A DNA stretch of 64,000 nucleotides, from assembly GCF_000189635.1 (NCBI RefSeq), contig NW_002476175.1:1-64000 (forward strand). The letters are read 5' to 3'. Within the stretch, counting starts at the first letter, position 1. Each line of letters opens with the position of its first letter. A program made the translations under genes and the position numbers. The notes under the pieces were generated by a model. The model made no database searches. It was not told the DNA's origin and saw only the letters and a list, made by a program, of their open reading frames with translations. Below are positions 29,201 through 39,753 of this stretch, one piece after another. This DNA is from Tetrahymena thermophila SB210. Taxonomy: Eukaryota; Ciliophora; Oligohymenophorea; Hymenostomatida; Tetrahymenidae.

Positions 29201-29394
29201 TTAATTATTTATAAAATTATATTTGTAATATTTCACCATAATAAACCATAATAAACAGTAATCTCAAATCTCGTTAAACCAATTTTTTAATATCCTTAAA
29301 ACCAATATCTTAAATTATATGTATTTGAATTAAATATATAAATAAAATGATTAAACATATCTTCTAAGCGCTGGTAGATGTCAATCAACAAACG

Positions 29395-30330
29395 AATTTA
29401 TTATAAATTTTATGTCTTGTTTAATATCCATATTTAGAAATTAAATTAGATAAACAATTTTACCCAACACTTTAATCATTATCCAATATCATACCATTAT
29501 TATTGTAAACATTAAAATTATCATAATCATCTCTATTTTTTGATTTTTTTAACAAATATTGAATCGTTTTCTATTTATCTAATTCACCAAAAAAGTCTTG
29601 AGTAATATCAATTTAAAAGAAACAAAAACCTTTTTCGATTAAATTTTTTATGCTCTATTTAAGTTAGATATTAATTAATCGAAATAAATATTTTAACACT
29701 AAATTTTATAACATAATAACTTATTTATGTCTCATAATATTTGAATCCTTGATTATAATTATTTTAAAAACGATTTACTCTCTAATTTACTCAATATTTT
29801 CTTCTTTGCAAGATCAAAGTTATTATCTAAACTTTAAGGCTTTCTTAAATGTTTAATATCCATGACATAGTTGTTACAGATATTATATTAAGAACATATT
29901 TCTCTTAATTATTTATGTCTAAATTATGTTGCTCCTTCTAATTATTCTCGATTTTATAAGCTTTATGTTAGTAGCAGCTAAAAAAAATATTAAATTGTTT
30001 TTAAATAATGTTGGATTATCACTTTCTATTAATTCAATACCTTTTTATAAAGTATATTTATAATATTTTAGATTTTAAATATTATTTATTAAATTTTCAT
30101 TAATCATATTGGAAATTAGTAGTTATTCTGTAATGGTTTTTGACATCTGTTTGTTTCTAACTTAAATTTCTTTATCATTTTTAATATTATCACAAAATTC
30201 TATATCAAACAATTCTTTATGTTTTAGTTATAATTTTGTATTTAATATTATGCCGTTTAAAGCTTTGCTATGTGTAATTAATTCTCTTTCATATTTTACT
30301 CTAGTAGTCAAGAACTTTTAAGGGTATTAA
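29395..30330 (-). pseudogene. Broken ORF of unknown family between the LRR copies
   Basis: On the minus strand, protein-like sequence rich in Lys, Ile, Asn and Gln runs from about 30330 to the TGA at 29395-29397, but it jumps frame at least twice. One jump lies at a T8 run near 29975; another is near 29740, where one frame ends at TGA and another opens. The readable pieces include segments with LEGATQFRHKQLREICSQY and the C-terminal LISKYGYQTRHKIYN. Regular spacing of hydrophobic residues suggests a former helical protein rather than random AT-rich sequence. I do not recognise the family. Unseen introns could explain one of the shifts. Confidence 0.4.
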
Positions 30331-31744
30331 ATTAATCTCGCATTATATAAAATAATAAAAAATTAATTTCTTTAAACATAAATATATAAATATGTTTTTA
30401 TTATAAAAAATATCTACTATTATGGAAGTTGTGAAAAAAAATAAACAATTATAATTATACTAATTGAGAAGATTATAAAATTTATAATTATAATAAAAAC
30501 AACTATTTTTATTGTAGTATTTGAGAAGATAAGTATTTTTTTAATTAAAAAAATTGAGAATATCATAACAATTATATATATATTAAAGAAAATAATCTTG
30601 TATAATTTGCTTATGTGTTTTCTAGCAAATAAAATTATAAAATTAAGAAACTAAAATAATTGCTTAATACAATTCATAAACTTAGAAAGTTTTTTAACAA
30701 ATATTTTAGAACATAAAGCTAATATGAAGCTTTTATATAAAACTATCTTAATATTTAATAACTTGTTCATTGTTGTTTTTATTAATTAAAAAGAAGTTTT
30801 TTTACTTTTTAAAAAGCTTAAAAAAATATAACTATGTATTTATTTTTTATTATACAAAATTCTCAATGTATTCTTAACTTCTACATTATTTATAACATAT
30901 AATACATTAGTTATTATCATAATAATATTTATTTTGACATTCTTGGCAATAATCTAAAGATTATCATATTTTATCTTTCTTTTTTTCCTCTTTATATAAT
31001 ATATTATGCTTTAGTAATAGGATTTATTGATAAAATCAAAAAGTTTTGATTGTTTTTGAATTTATACTTTTAGTTTATAAATAATATTTGTTTGTATTAA
31101 ATAAATGCAGGTTTTTTAATTCGTTAAATATCAAATCCTTGAAATACATTAATTTAAATAATTTAATTATTACTAAGGTAAATTTAAAAGATTGTATTCG
31201 CTCATTTATTCTAAACATGTCATTAGTAAATAAATATATTTAAAATAAATGTAAAACTTAATATGTATTTAAAAAATAGAACATGTTTTAATACTTATAT
31301 TAATAACTCAATCAATCAAACCTTATTGCATTGTTTAATTCTTTATTTTTTATTTTAGTTGTTTATGAAGTAGTAGTTTAAACAACAATATTAAAATCAT
31401 TATCTCAAAATAGAGTATCTACTGATAAATCTTTATATTTTTAATACATCTGTTATTGGAAAAATGAGTTAGAAACATAAACTTAATTATCTATTAACAG
31501 GTAAAATCTTATTTTATCATTAATATTACCTCTTGTATACATAAATAACTAAATATTTTTATTACATAATTAGTATTTTATTTTAAATCTTCTAACTTTA
31601 AATTTTTATTAACATTAGAATAAATATACCATAAATCCTCATAAATTCTCACCAGCATAAATTTTCACCATATTTTCTGAATATTTATAATTTCAAAAAT
31701 GTTAGGGTTTTTTGGAAGAAAATTTTGGCTTGGGTCGGTGTACC
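30331..31744. other. AT-rich stretch, no supported gene
   Basis: Mostly A/T runs. A frame free of TGA runs about 31360-31790 (+) but has no family resemblance. A GC-richer patch of about 55 bp (31700-31755) sits just at the left border of the duplicated segment. Confidence 0.5.
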
Positions 31745-34700
31745 CAGATTCATATTTTTAATATGTAATACAACTGTAATATCAAAAGTTACAATTAAAA
31801 ATTGTAAATTAATCTAATAATAGTGAGTTGTTATTGATTTACTTAATTCAATCAGAATCTGATTACTTTAATTTATTTCTAAATTTTTTATAATTAATAG
31901 TTACTCCTTTTTTTTAACAAATTAAATAAATTAAAGCAAGAAAAATACTTCAAATATTTAGTATTTTTGAATATCCACCAGTCAAAATAAATAAGGAATT
32001 TATTTTATATATTATTAAATTCATATTAATTTAACAAAGTTTCATAATATATATATCTTATAAACATAAACTATATAGCTATTCAGCCTAATTAATAATA
32101 AAATAACATCATTTATAAAATACATTTATATGCGTGAATTAGATTATCTATTAAAAAAAACAATAAAAATAATTAATTTAATAATTTTGCTCGTTTTTAA
32201 AAAAATAAAATTAAGAAAATAATTTAAATCAAATTTACTATTCGATTTTTTTATTTTCTAAACATTTAAATATATATCTATAACAAATTTTTAGTTTTAA
32301 ATCAATATCAAAAGCAAATATGCTTCTTGACTAATCTCTTAAATTTATTGATCCTCTGTTTTATCTTTGATTATTATTTTTTGTCAATTTGATTAAAGCT
32401 ATAAATAAAATATTGTTTACAAAAGAATAAATTTAGTAAAAGTATAAAAAAATAAAAAAAATTCATAATAAATCTAAGTTATTTAATTAATTTTACTATA
32501 AATCTATGCTTAAAATAAATATATTGGTAGACTTTTTAATAGCAGAAATTAAATTTAAGACATCTGTTCCAAAAATGTTATTCTCTCTATTAAAAAGTAT
32601 ATTTTTAACTAAATTAATCAAAAATAAATTTGATAATATGAAAAAACAATAAACTAAAATTATATTTAATAATATTAATTTTCTGGTTAATAAAAAATAA
32701 TTTTTACTAAAAGTCTAATTCTAAAACTGAAAGCTTAGTGCAATCTAATAAAATCGGATATATACCCTATACCCCTAAAGTACTGATATTGTTGTATCTT
32801 TTTAGGAAATAAATTAATATTTAGTATTTTAAATTAAAATTGCTAACTTAAATTATATCTTAGAATGATAAATTGGTAGCAAAACACTTTAAATCAATAT
32901 CTGAAAAATTAATATTTTTACCCAAGCCATAAAATTAAACTTTATAATTTATTGCATTTCGATAAAGCTTGTCCTAAATCATAAGCTCCTTAATCTTCTA
33001 TGTAATTGCACCTTTTTTGATTACAAAACATGAAAAACATGATTTAGTTTTTTAATTTATTTTAATATTTAATGATGAACATTTCAAATAATAAAACAAT
33101 CTTTTACCCTAACCAGAGACTCACTTCTTTGAGATTCTTACAATTTTATAAATTAGTACTTAAATTTGTTACTCCTTTCTATCCAATATTGTTATCACTT
33201 TAGTATTAAAAAATTTTTAAGATTATTTCATAAACCTTCAAAATCAAAGAAATAATATTTAATTGAAAAAAAATAATTAATATTTAGATTTGAGTTTAAA
33301 AAAAATGCTTAATTCGCAAAATAATTTAAACAAATAATAATGTAAAAATAATATTTTTATTTAATTTTTACTAGAGTTCAAGTCCTAAAATTGAAAGATT
33401 GGAACAGTTTGATATAGATTTACCCAAATATTATATACCCTCTTCACCAATATTATTTTTTCTTTTATAAATAAAATTTTAACAGATTACATTTGAAATA
33501 AAAAAATTTAAGTAAAAAAAAAAAAACTAGAAAAAGCTATTTAAAAATGTATACCAAATAAATAAATGTTTCAATTTTATAAACGAAAAATTTTAATTAA
33601 AAAATATTATTTGGGATTTGTTAAAAGAATACCTTAAATTTAAATCTAAAGTTGATAAATTATTAAACTTAGTCAAAGCCATGGCTAAGCTCCTAGCTCC
33701 TTGCATCCCAATACAATTATCCCTTTTTTAATATTCATTTAAATTAAATTCATATAAAATTAATAAATAATTTAAAATGAAAGAAAGAGATAATATTTTA
33801 AATAGAAAAAATAATTTAAAAAATTTAAAAAGGAATTTTATTGTAATACTACTGAAAAATATTTAAATTATTATGATAGCTAAGTAAATTACTTCAAACA
33901 TAATTTTAAAGAAGAGATGTGATAAAAATTTAGCAAAGCAGATCCTAGAGTTTGTACATCTTAATCATTAATCTAATTTTTTCTTTCAAAAATGAATTAA
34001 TTGATATTGTTTTAATTTAATATTAAATAGAAATATATATTTATAATTAAAATTTTATTCCAAGTTAAAGTAGTAAATTTCATTAAACAAATTACTGATA
34101 TATGAAATTTATTTAAAATAACTAAAAATTATTTTACTAAAAGTCAAACAATAATTTTTATAGTTTTTTGCATGTTGCTAGAGCAGATAATTATGAATAT
34201 GAATTGAAAGGTTCTACTATATGTTATCTATTATTATTTTAAATATTAGTTTGATGGTATTTTAAATAATTTTAATACTAAACATATATTTTAAATTTAG
34301 CAAAAATACAATAAAAATAGATTTTTTAGTTTCTTTTTATTTGAAATTAAAATTAAACAATAACTTTACCCCAAAAATAATTGTAAACTTTATAAGCTGA
34401 CACACATTGCTATACCTTAACATAGTCCTACTCTACCACTTTTTCCAATTTCATTCTTACTTTTAATTTATTAAATATTAAAAGTTAAAAAATTTAATAT
34501 GCAGAACTGATAATATTTTTTTAAGAGTTAATTATGTAAAATTTAATTAGTTTGAATTTTAACAAAGTTATTCTTTCATATAATGCAGTAAATATTATAA
34601 ATATATAATCTTTACCTAAGCTTAAGTACTAAATTTTAAAGCTATTCACAGTTGGCTATTGCAGAGCCTAAACTTTAAGCACCAGAATTATTAATTTAGT

Positions 34701-35130
34701 TTTATCTTTTAATTTTTCATTATAAAAATTCTTATTAAATATGGCTAAAATTTTTAATTTAATACAGAATTAAGAATTTAAAAATTTTAATAACTTGTGT
34801 TTAAAAGCTTGAAGTAATCTAAATTTTAAAATATCAAGCAAAATAAGAAAACAATGGTGTAATTTTTTTAAATTATATATTTTTTGCTGTTCCTACTCCT
34901 TAGAAATAAAACAATACATCTAAATAAAATTTATTTACTTAAAATTTAGAGTCAAATTTAAAAGGTTTTTTAATTCCAATAAAGTAGAATTTAAATTAGA
35001 AAAACACCTTTCTCCTAGTTTATTTTTTCTTTTTTTAAAAAAATCAATTAATATTTATATTTAATTTAAGATTTTTATCTTAATAAAATATCTACATAAA
35101 AATACACTTTTCTATACAAAAAAGAAATAC
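31745..35130 (-). repeat. Segmental duplication, right copy
   Basis: Counterpart of 26490-29200, with the extra block of about 32820-33630. It contains most of the intact LRR gene (all but its first two exons) plus a few hundred bases of its 3' flank, so the unit that was copied was larger than the coding region. Confidence 0.85.
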
Positions 35131-35492
35131 TTTAATGGATAAAAAAAGTAAATTAAAAAATTTAACTTTAGGTTAATTTTTAAAGATAATAGATTTTTAC
35201 AGTTCGACAAACTCATAAATAATAAATTTTAGCCTTAGTCTCCAATTTTATTTCCCCTGAAATTAAATTAACATCAAAAAAATAGTTTATTTTATTAAAT
35301 ATTAAAGAATTTGTTAAATATGCTTTTAATTTTAAAAATAAAAAATATAACTAAATAATTATTAGTTTACTTAAAATTTAGATCTAATTCTTAAAGTTTG
35401 ATACATTATGTTATCCCAGATCCTATATAAAATCCATCTTATTCCTCTATTTCTTTATCACTATTATAGTATTTTTTTTTCAAAAATGACAT
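32229..35492 (-). CDS. Leucine-rich-repeat protein built from 90-nt one-repeat exons
   Basis: Fourteen exons: 35371-35492 (122 nt), then 35167-35256, 34939-35028, 34616-34705, 34370-34459, 34138-34227, 33893-33982, 33633-33722, 33372-33461, 33108-33197, 32922-33011, 32708-32797 and 32497-32586, each exactly 90 nt, and last 32229-32364. Total 1,338 nt, 445 residues. Each internal exon encodes one 30-residue LRR of the ribonuclease-inhibitor style, for example GAQSLGSAIANCEQLQNLVL and IGMQGARSLAMALTKFNNL. All introns are phase 2 and fall right after the LxLxL strand. The protein has no visible signal peptide, membrane segment or second domain. LRRs usually bind other proteins; the partner is unknown. 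A decayed exon-like remnant lies at about 34795-34898 inside one intron. Start is the ATG at 35490-35492; stop is TGA. Confidence 0.85.
34795..34898 (-). pseudogene. Exon remnant inside an LRR-gene intron
   Basis: Between the exons 34939-35028 and 34616-34705 lies a GC-richer block resembling an LRR exon start (GVGTAKNIQ in one frame). No splice pair gives the 90-nt, phase-2 exon seen elsewhere, and the only obvious pair gives 104 nt, which would break the frame. The same block is kept in the decayed copy near 28900-29000 with a 9-bp length difference. It is best read as a lost repeat exon. I left it out of the coding count. Confidence 0.45.
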
Positions 35493-36710
35493 TTTGATTA
35501 ATTTACTTTTATTTAAATTTAGTAAAATTTATTCAAATAATAAAAAGTGAATATTTTTTTACAATTCTTCTAATAATATTAATATAGTAATAATATTGCA
35601 TGCTAACACAAAATCAATAAATCAAATATTTAACCAAATACAAAATTCATAAATTTAATAATTTTTTATTTATTATATTAATCTAGTTTTTTTTTGTGCA
35701 TGCAATATTACTACTATATATTATAAATTTAAAATAATTAATTAAATAAAATCATACCTAAGATTTAAAAATAATTTTGTGAGGTCAGTGCATTTTTTTA
35801 AAGTAGAACTTAAATTAAAAATATATAAATCTCCTATACATCTATATTTTTAATTAATAAAATTACAATATTTGTATTTTTAAAGATTTAAATATTAAAA
35901 AAGCTGTTTTTTTTATATACTACAATCAGTGGTGAAATTATCATATGCTTTATTTTTAGTTAAATAAATATGTAAATATTAATTTTTTTTATTTTGATTT
36001 TCCATTTAAAATTTATTTATATTTATTTTCTATCCTTAAGGAGAGATTTAAGTTAGTTTGAGAAAATATTGAAATAGTTAAGAATTTTTTTTAAGTAAAT
36101 AATAATATTATTAATTTTTTTGATTGTATACTGTTTGTTTACATCTTCTAGCTTTTAGTAGCATTATTTTTATGTCATATTTTTTATTTTTTTTTGCAGC
36201 TAATTACTAAATCAAATTATAATATTGTTATAAATTTTAAAAATATTTTATATGTTATTATTTCTATTTATATAAATTTAGAAAAGGGAGTTCTGAAATT
36301 CTATTATTCTTTATGATTTTGCTATTAAAAAATATTTATAGAGTAGATACGAAGTTTAAATGCTTAGATTACTCTAAATTTATAATTAATTATTATATCT
36401 ATATTTTTTTAATTTATCCCTTTACTATAAAATTTTTCAATCAAACATTAATAACTAAATTTTTAAATAAAATTATTAATTTTGGGAAGTTAGTTGAGAC
36501 CTAAAAAAATTTTTTTTAATTTATTTTTCCATTCACTTTAATAGTGAAATCTCACATGTTCCTCCCCTTAATTGTTTATAATTGTTAATAAAAATATTAA
36601 AGAAAGAAAGATTAAAAAATGAATAAATTAAATAAAATTAATTAAAAAAGGAAAAATTTTTAAAACTTAACAAAACTAATAATTTTGATAGCAAATATAA
36701 CTTAAAAAAA
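35493..36710. other. Upstream region of the LRR gene with a small inverted-repeat element
   Basis: Noncoding by eye apart from the element at 35582-35719. An open frame at 36313-36504 (+) is AT-driven, with mostly Ile, Lys, Asn, Phe and Tyr, and is not convincing. Confidence 0.5.
35582..35719. mobile_element. Possible MITE-like element with ~23-bp inverted ends
   Basis: Left end ATATAGTAATAATATTGCAT and the reverse complement of the right end match over about 23 bases with one mismatch, including TATTGCATGC. The inner borders also share an ACAAAA run. The element is about 140 bp and encodes nothing. No clear target duplication was seen. Confidence 0.45.
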
Positions 36711-36781
36711 TGCACCGACCGGGAATCGAACCCGGGTCAAAGCGATGGCAACGCTCTATTCTACCACTAAACCATCGGTGC
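36711..36781 (-). tRNA. tRNA-Gly (anticodon GCC)
   Basis: Read on the minus strand it is 71 nt. The acceptor stem GCACCGA pairs with TCGGTGC, with A as discriminator. The anticodon arm GAGCG/CGCTT closes the loop TTGCCAT, giving GCC. The T arm CCCGGGTTCGATTCCCGG is perfect. No intron. Seven Ts follow on the minus strand, a Pol III terminator. It is identical to the copy at 41788-41858. Confidence 0.97.
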
Positions 36782-36994
36782 TTACGGTGAAATACTTAAT
36801 TACAATTCATTAGTTAACAAAAATGTTTTAAGAATAAAATAATTATTTGGAAGCATAAAGAAACTTTATAAAATAAGAAAAATATTCTTTTAAATTAAAG
36901 TTATAAAAATAAATTTAATAAGAACATAGTTATAAATATTAAAAAAAAAAGTAAAATAAAATAGGAAGAAAAATAAAACAATTTAAATTAAAGA

Positions 36995-38265
36995 ATGAAA
37001 GCTGCTTCACAAGAAGTATTTTTAAAACTTTACTAAAAAATATTAAATTCTAAATTTTATATAATTAAATTTAAATAGGATCAAAACGAATCAACTGCAT
37101 TAGAAATCAATAAAAGGTACAATCAATAAATTATCAAAATCAAATAATTTCATTTTTTATAGTTTTATTAAAATAAGTGCTCAAGATTTAGTTGATATTT
37201 ATGAAAAAATTAGTTAGCAAAAAGATTTAATTTCTTTAAAATTAGAACTTGTGTAATATTTATTAATTATATATGTTAATTTAGAATATATTTTGCTTTT
37301 TAATAAATTCATAGAAATTGCCAATTACAAAACGATAATTTAAATAGATTAACTGAACATATAGTATAAAATGTAAATCTACAAAAGTTACAATTATATT
37401 TAGGGTACAAATGAATTTTTCTTCTAATTTTATTTTTAAATTTAACTTTCTAAAACAGATGTAATTAAATCTAAACCTAAGGGATTTATAATATGAGCTA
37501 ATAAGTTGCTGACCTCATTAATCTAAAATATCTAGTTCTTTCCTTTGGGTAATTAATTTACTGATTCTAAATATTTTATTAAGAATTTTTATTATTTTAG
37601 AAATTGTTAAATTGGATCTCTTGGGTTTTTACATATAGCTTATGCTATTTCGAAGTTAACAAATATAAAGATATTAAGGGTATACCTTTGGTAAAATATG
37701 TATCTTTGATTAAAGTTATTTTAATAACAATTTATATCATGCTTAGGAAATGTACACTAAAGAATGATTATATGAACTAAATAGCTGAGTAAATTTAATG
37801 TTGGAAAAATATTCTATATTTAAGTCTTGATTTAAGGTAAAAATATTTTTGCTTTGATTCTTTCTGAGTCATTTTTTGATGAAGTAACAATAGATTAAAC
37901 AACGAAGGAGTAATAGCTATTGCATAATCTTTAAGTAAATTAGAAAACTTAAAAAGTCTATTACTAAACATGGAGTATTTATGATTATTTTTTTATAATT
38001 TATTAATAAAATTTATATTAATTTAAAAAGATATAACTTTTATGACTCTTTTGGATGTTTTGAAATTGTTAAGTATTTAAAGTTACTAAAAAATTTACTC
38101 TACCTGAATTTGAATTTATTGTATTAAAACTATTCATTTATTCATTTCAAATTCTTAATACTAAAAATGTTAACATTTAAAAGGTCTCTTACTATCAATA
38201 GTTAGTCTATATAACTTATTCAGTAAAGTTGTAAAAAAATGAAGAAATTGGTTTTCTTTCGATGA
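36995..38265 (+). CDS. Second LRR protein with 90-nt one-repeat exons
   Basis: Nine exons: 36995-37116 (122 nt), 37163-37252, 37315-37404, 37459-37548, 37601-37690, 37747-37836 (each 90 nt), 37894-37974 (81 nt), 38031-38120 (90 nt) and 38184-38265. All introns are phase 2. The joined frame is 825 nt, 274 residues, ending in TGA. Repeats read like QKDLISLKLEL and NLQKLQLYL, the same ribonuclease-inhibitor-like LRR seen in the minus-strand gene at 32229-35492. The first exon has the same 122-nt length as that gene's. A 63-nt AT-rich GT..AG stretch within it (37017-37079) could instead be an intron; the frame holds either way. The gene lies opposite in strand to the other LRR genes and is not part of their duplication. 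Binding partner unknown. Confidence 0.8.
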
Positions 38266-39753
38266 AATTCACTCATTATTAGTTAAATTAAAATGTAATA
38301 ATTATTTATTCAAGCATTTAAATTAAAATAAATCATAATTTTATTTTATTTTGTAATTAAAAATTAGCTAGAATTTTAGGTAATGAAAAAAAAAATTCAT
38401 GCCATCTTAAAATAATAAATAAATAAATGATAACTAAAAAATTATAATTTTAAAAGTCATCAATTTAATTATTCTTTCCTAAAAACTATTTATTTTTTCA
38501 CTATTATTTCATTTTTGTGTTAACAAAATAAATGTGTTATTATAAAAAATGCTTAAATTTATAAATTTTAAGAAATAAAGTGTATTGTGTGATAGGCTTA
38601 ACCTTATCTTAAATTATATTAATTAAATAATATTATTTAAAATATAATCTTGATTTTTAGCACCTATTTACAAATAGAAGTTATAAGTTAGTTTAAACTA
38701 AAACTTCTACAATTTTTAAAATATAAAAATTAAATTAAAATCTGTGTTTTAAAAAGTTTTCTTAAAAGTTAATATTAAGCAAATTTTTGTGTAGTAATTA
38801 TAGTCAGTTCTGAAAAAAATTTTAGTTCATATCTAATTACAAAATATTTATTTAGCTCACAAAATACAAATTTTATACACAAAAATATATATTTTGATTA
38901 AAGAATAAAAATATTGATTAATTAATTAATTTTTTTCCCTAAGTTTTTTTTAATTTAAATATTATTTTTGTTCTTTAATCAAAATATATATTTTTGTGTA
39001 TAAAATTTGTATTTAGTGAGCTAAATATATATTTTGTAATTAGATATGCACTAAAATTTTTTTCAGAACTGACTATACTATCATACTATGATGTCTATTA
39101 GTTATTTAAATATTTTTAATATACAAAGAGAATAAGTTTATCTCCTTATTTTTTTAAATAATGCAATATTTAGAAAATAAAATCTAAAGAAAAATTAGGA
39201 AAATTTATTAATTATTAATTTTATACAATTAAATAATATTTTAATTTATTTCGTTCGATGAACTTATTCTATATTTATTTAATTTTCTTAAAATATTTCC
39301 ACCCCTTATTAAACAATATAAAAACTTTTAAGACATTTTATGTTAATTTATCAATTAAAATTAAATTAAAAAGTATCTTATTATTATTCCTTAAATTGCT
39401 TCTATATCAAGTGGATGTAAATTAATTTTTTTCTACTTTTTATGCATTGAAATTAAATTAAAATTTTAACATTTTTTAAACATTAAACTTAAATTAAATT
39501 TGAATATATTTATTTATTTTGTTCAACTTTTATTTTCAACTTTTAAAAAAGAAAGTATATAATAGAAATTAGAATATTTATTTAATTTAATTTGATTGAA
39601 AATTGATCAAAAATTTTAATAAGATGAAATTTTTATCTCTATTGATTCCTATTTTATTTATAATTTTTCTTGTAATACAAAAATAACATATAATTTAACA
39701 CGAAAATTTCTAAAACGTAATTTACAAATTTATTGATTAAATTAAAATAAAAT
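38266..39753. other. Convergent spacer holding a foldback element
   Basis: 3' flanks of the LRR gene (+) and biotin ligase (-). Apart from the inverted-repeat element at 38799-39077 I see only A/T runs. Confidence 0.6.
38799..39077. mobile_element. Foldback MITE with TA borders
   Basis: A 279-bp near-palindrome. Both ends read TATAGTCAGTTCTGAAAAAA when viewed inward, and the arms of about 120 bp pair almost completely around a loop at about 38920-38950. The arms share long blocks such as TACAAATTTTATACACAAAA. It has no coding capacity. The TA at each border and the CAGT-type end fit a Tc1/mariner-like nonautonomous element; that assignment is inferred from the ends alone. Confidence 0.75.

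Noticed and set aside
31360..31790. Long TGA-free plus-strand frame
   Set aside because: With one stop codon in an AT-rich sequence such frames are expected by chance; no domain or exon pattern supports it.
36313..36504. 63-residue plus-strand frame
   Set aside because: It has an AT-driven composition, no family likeness and no splice partners.
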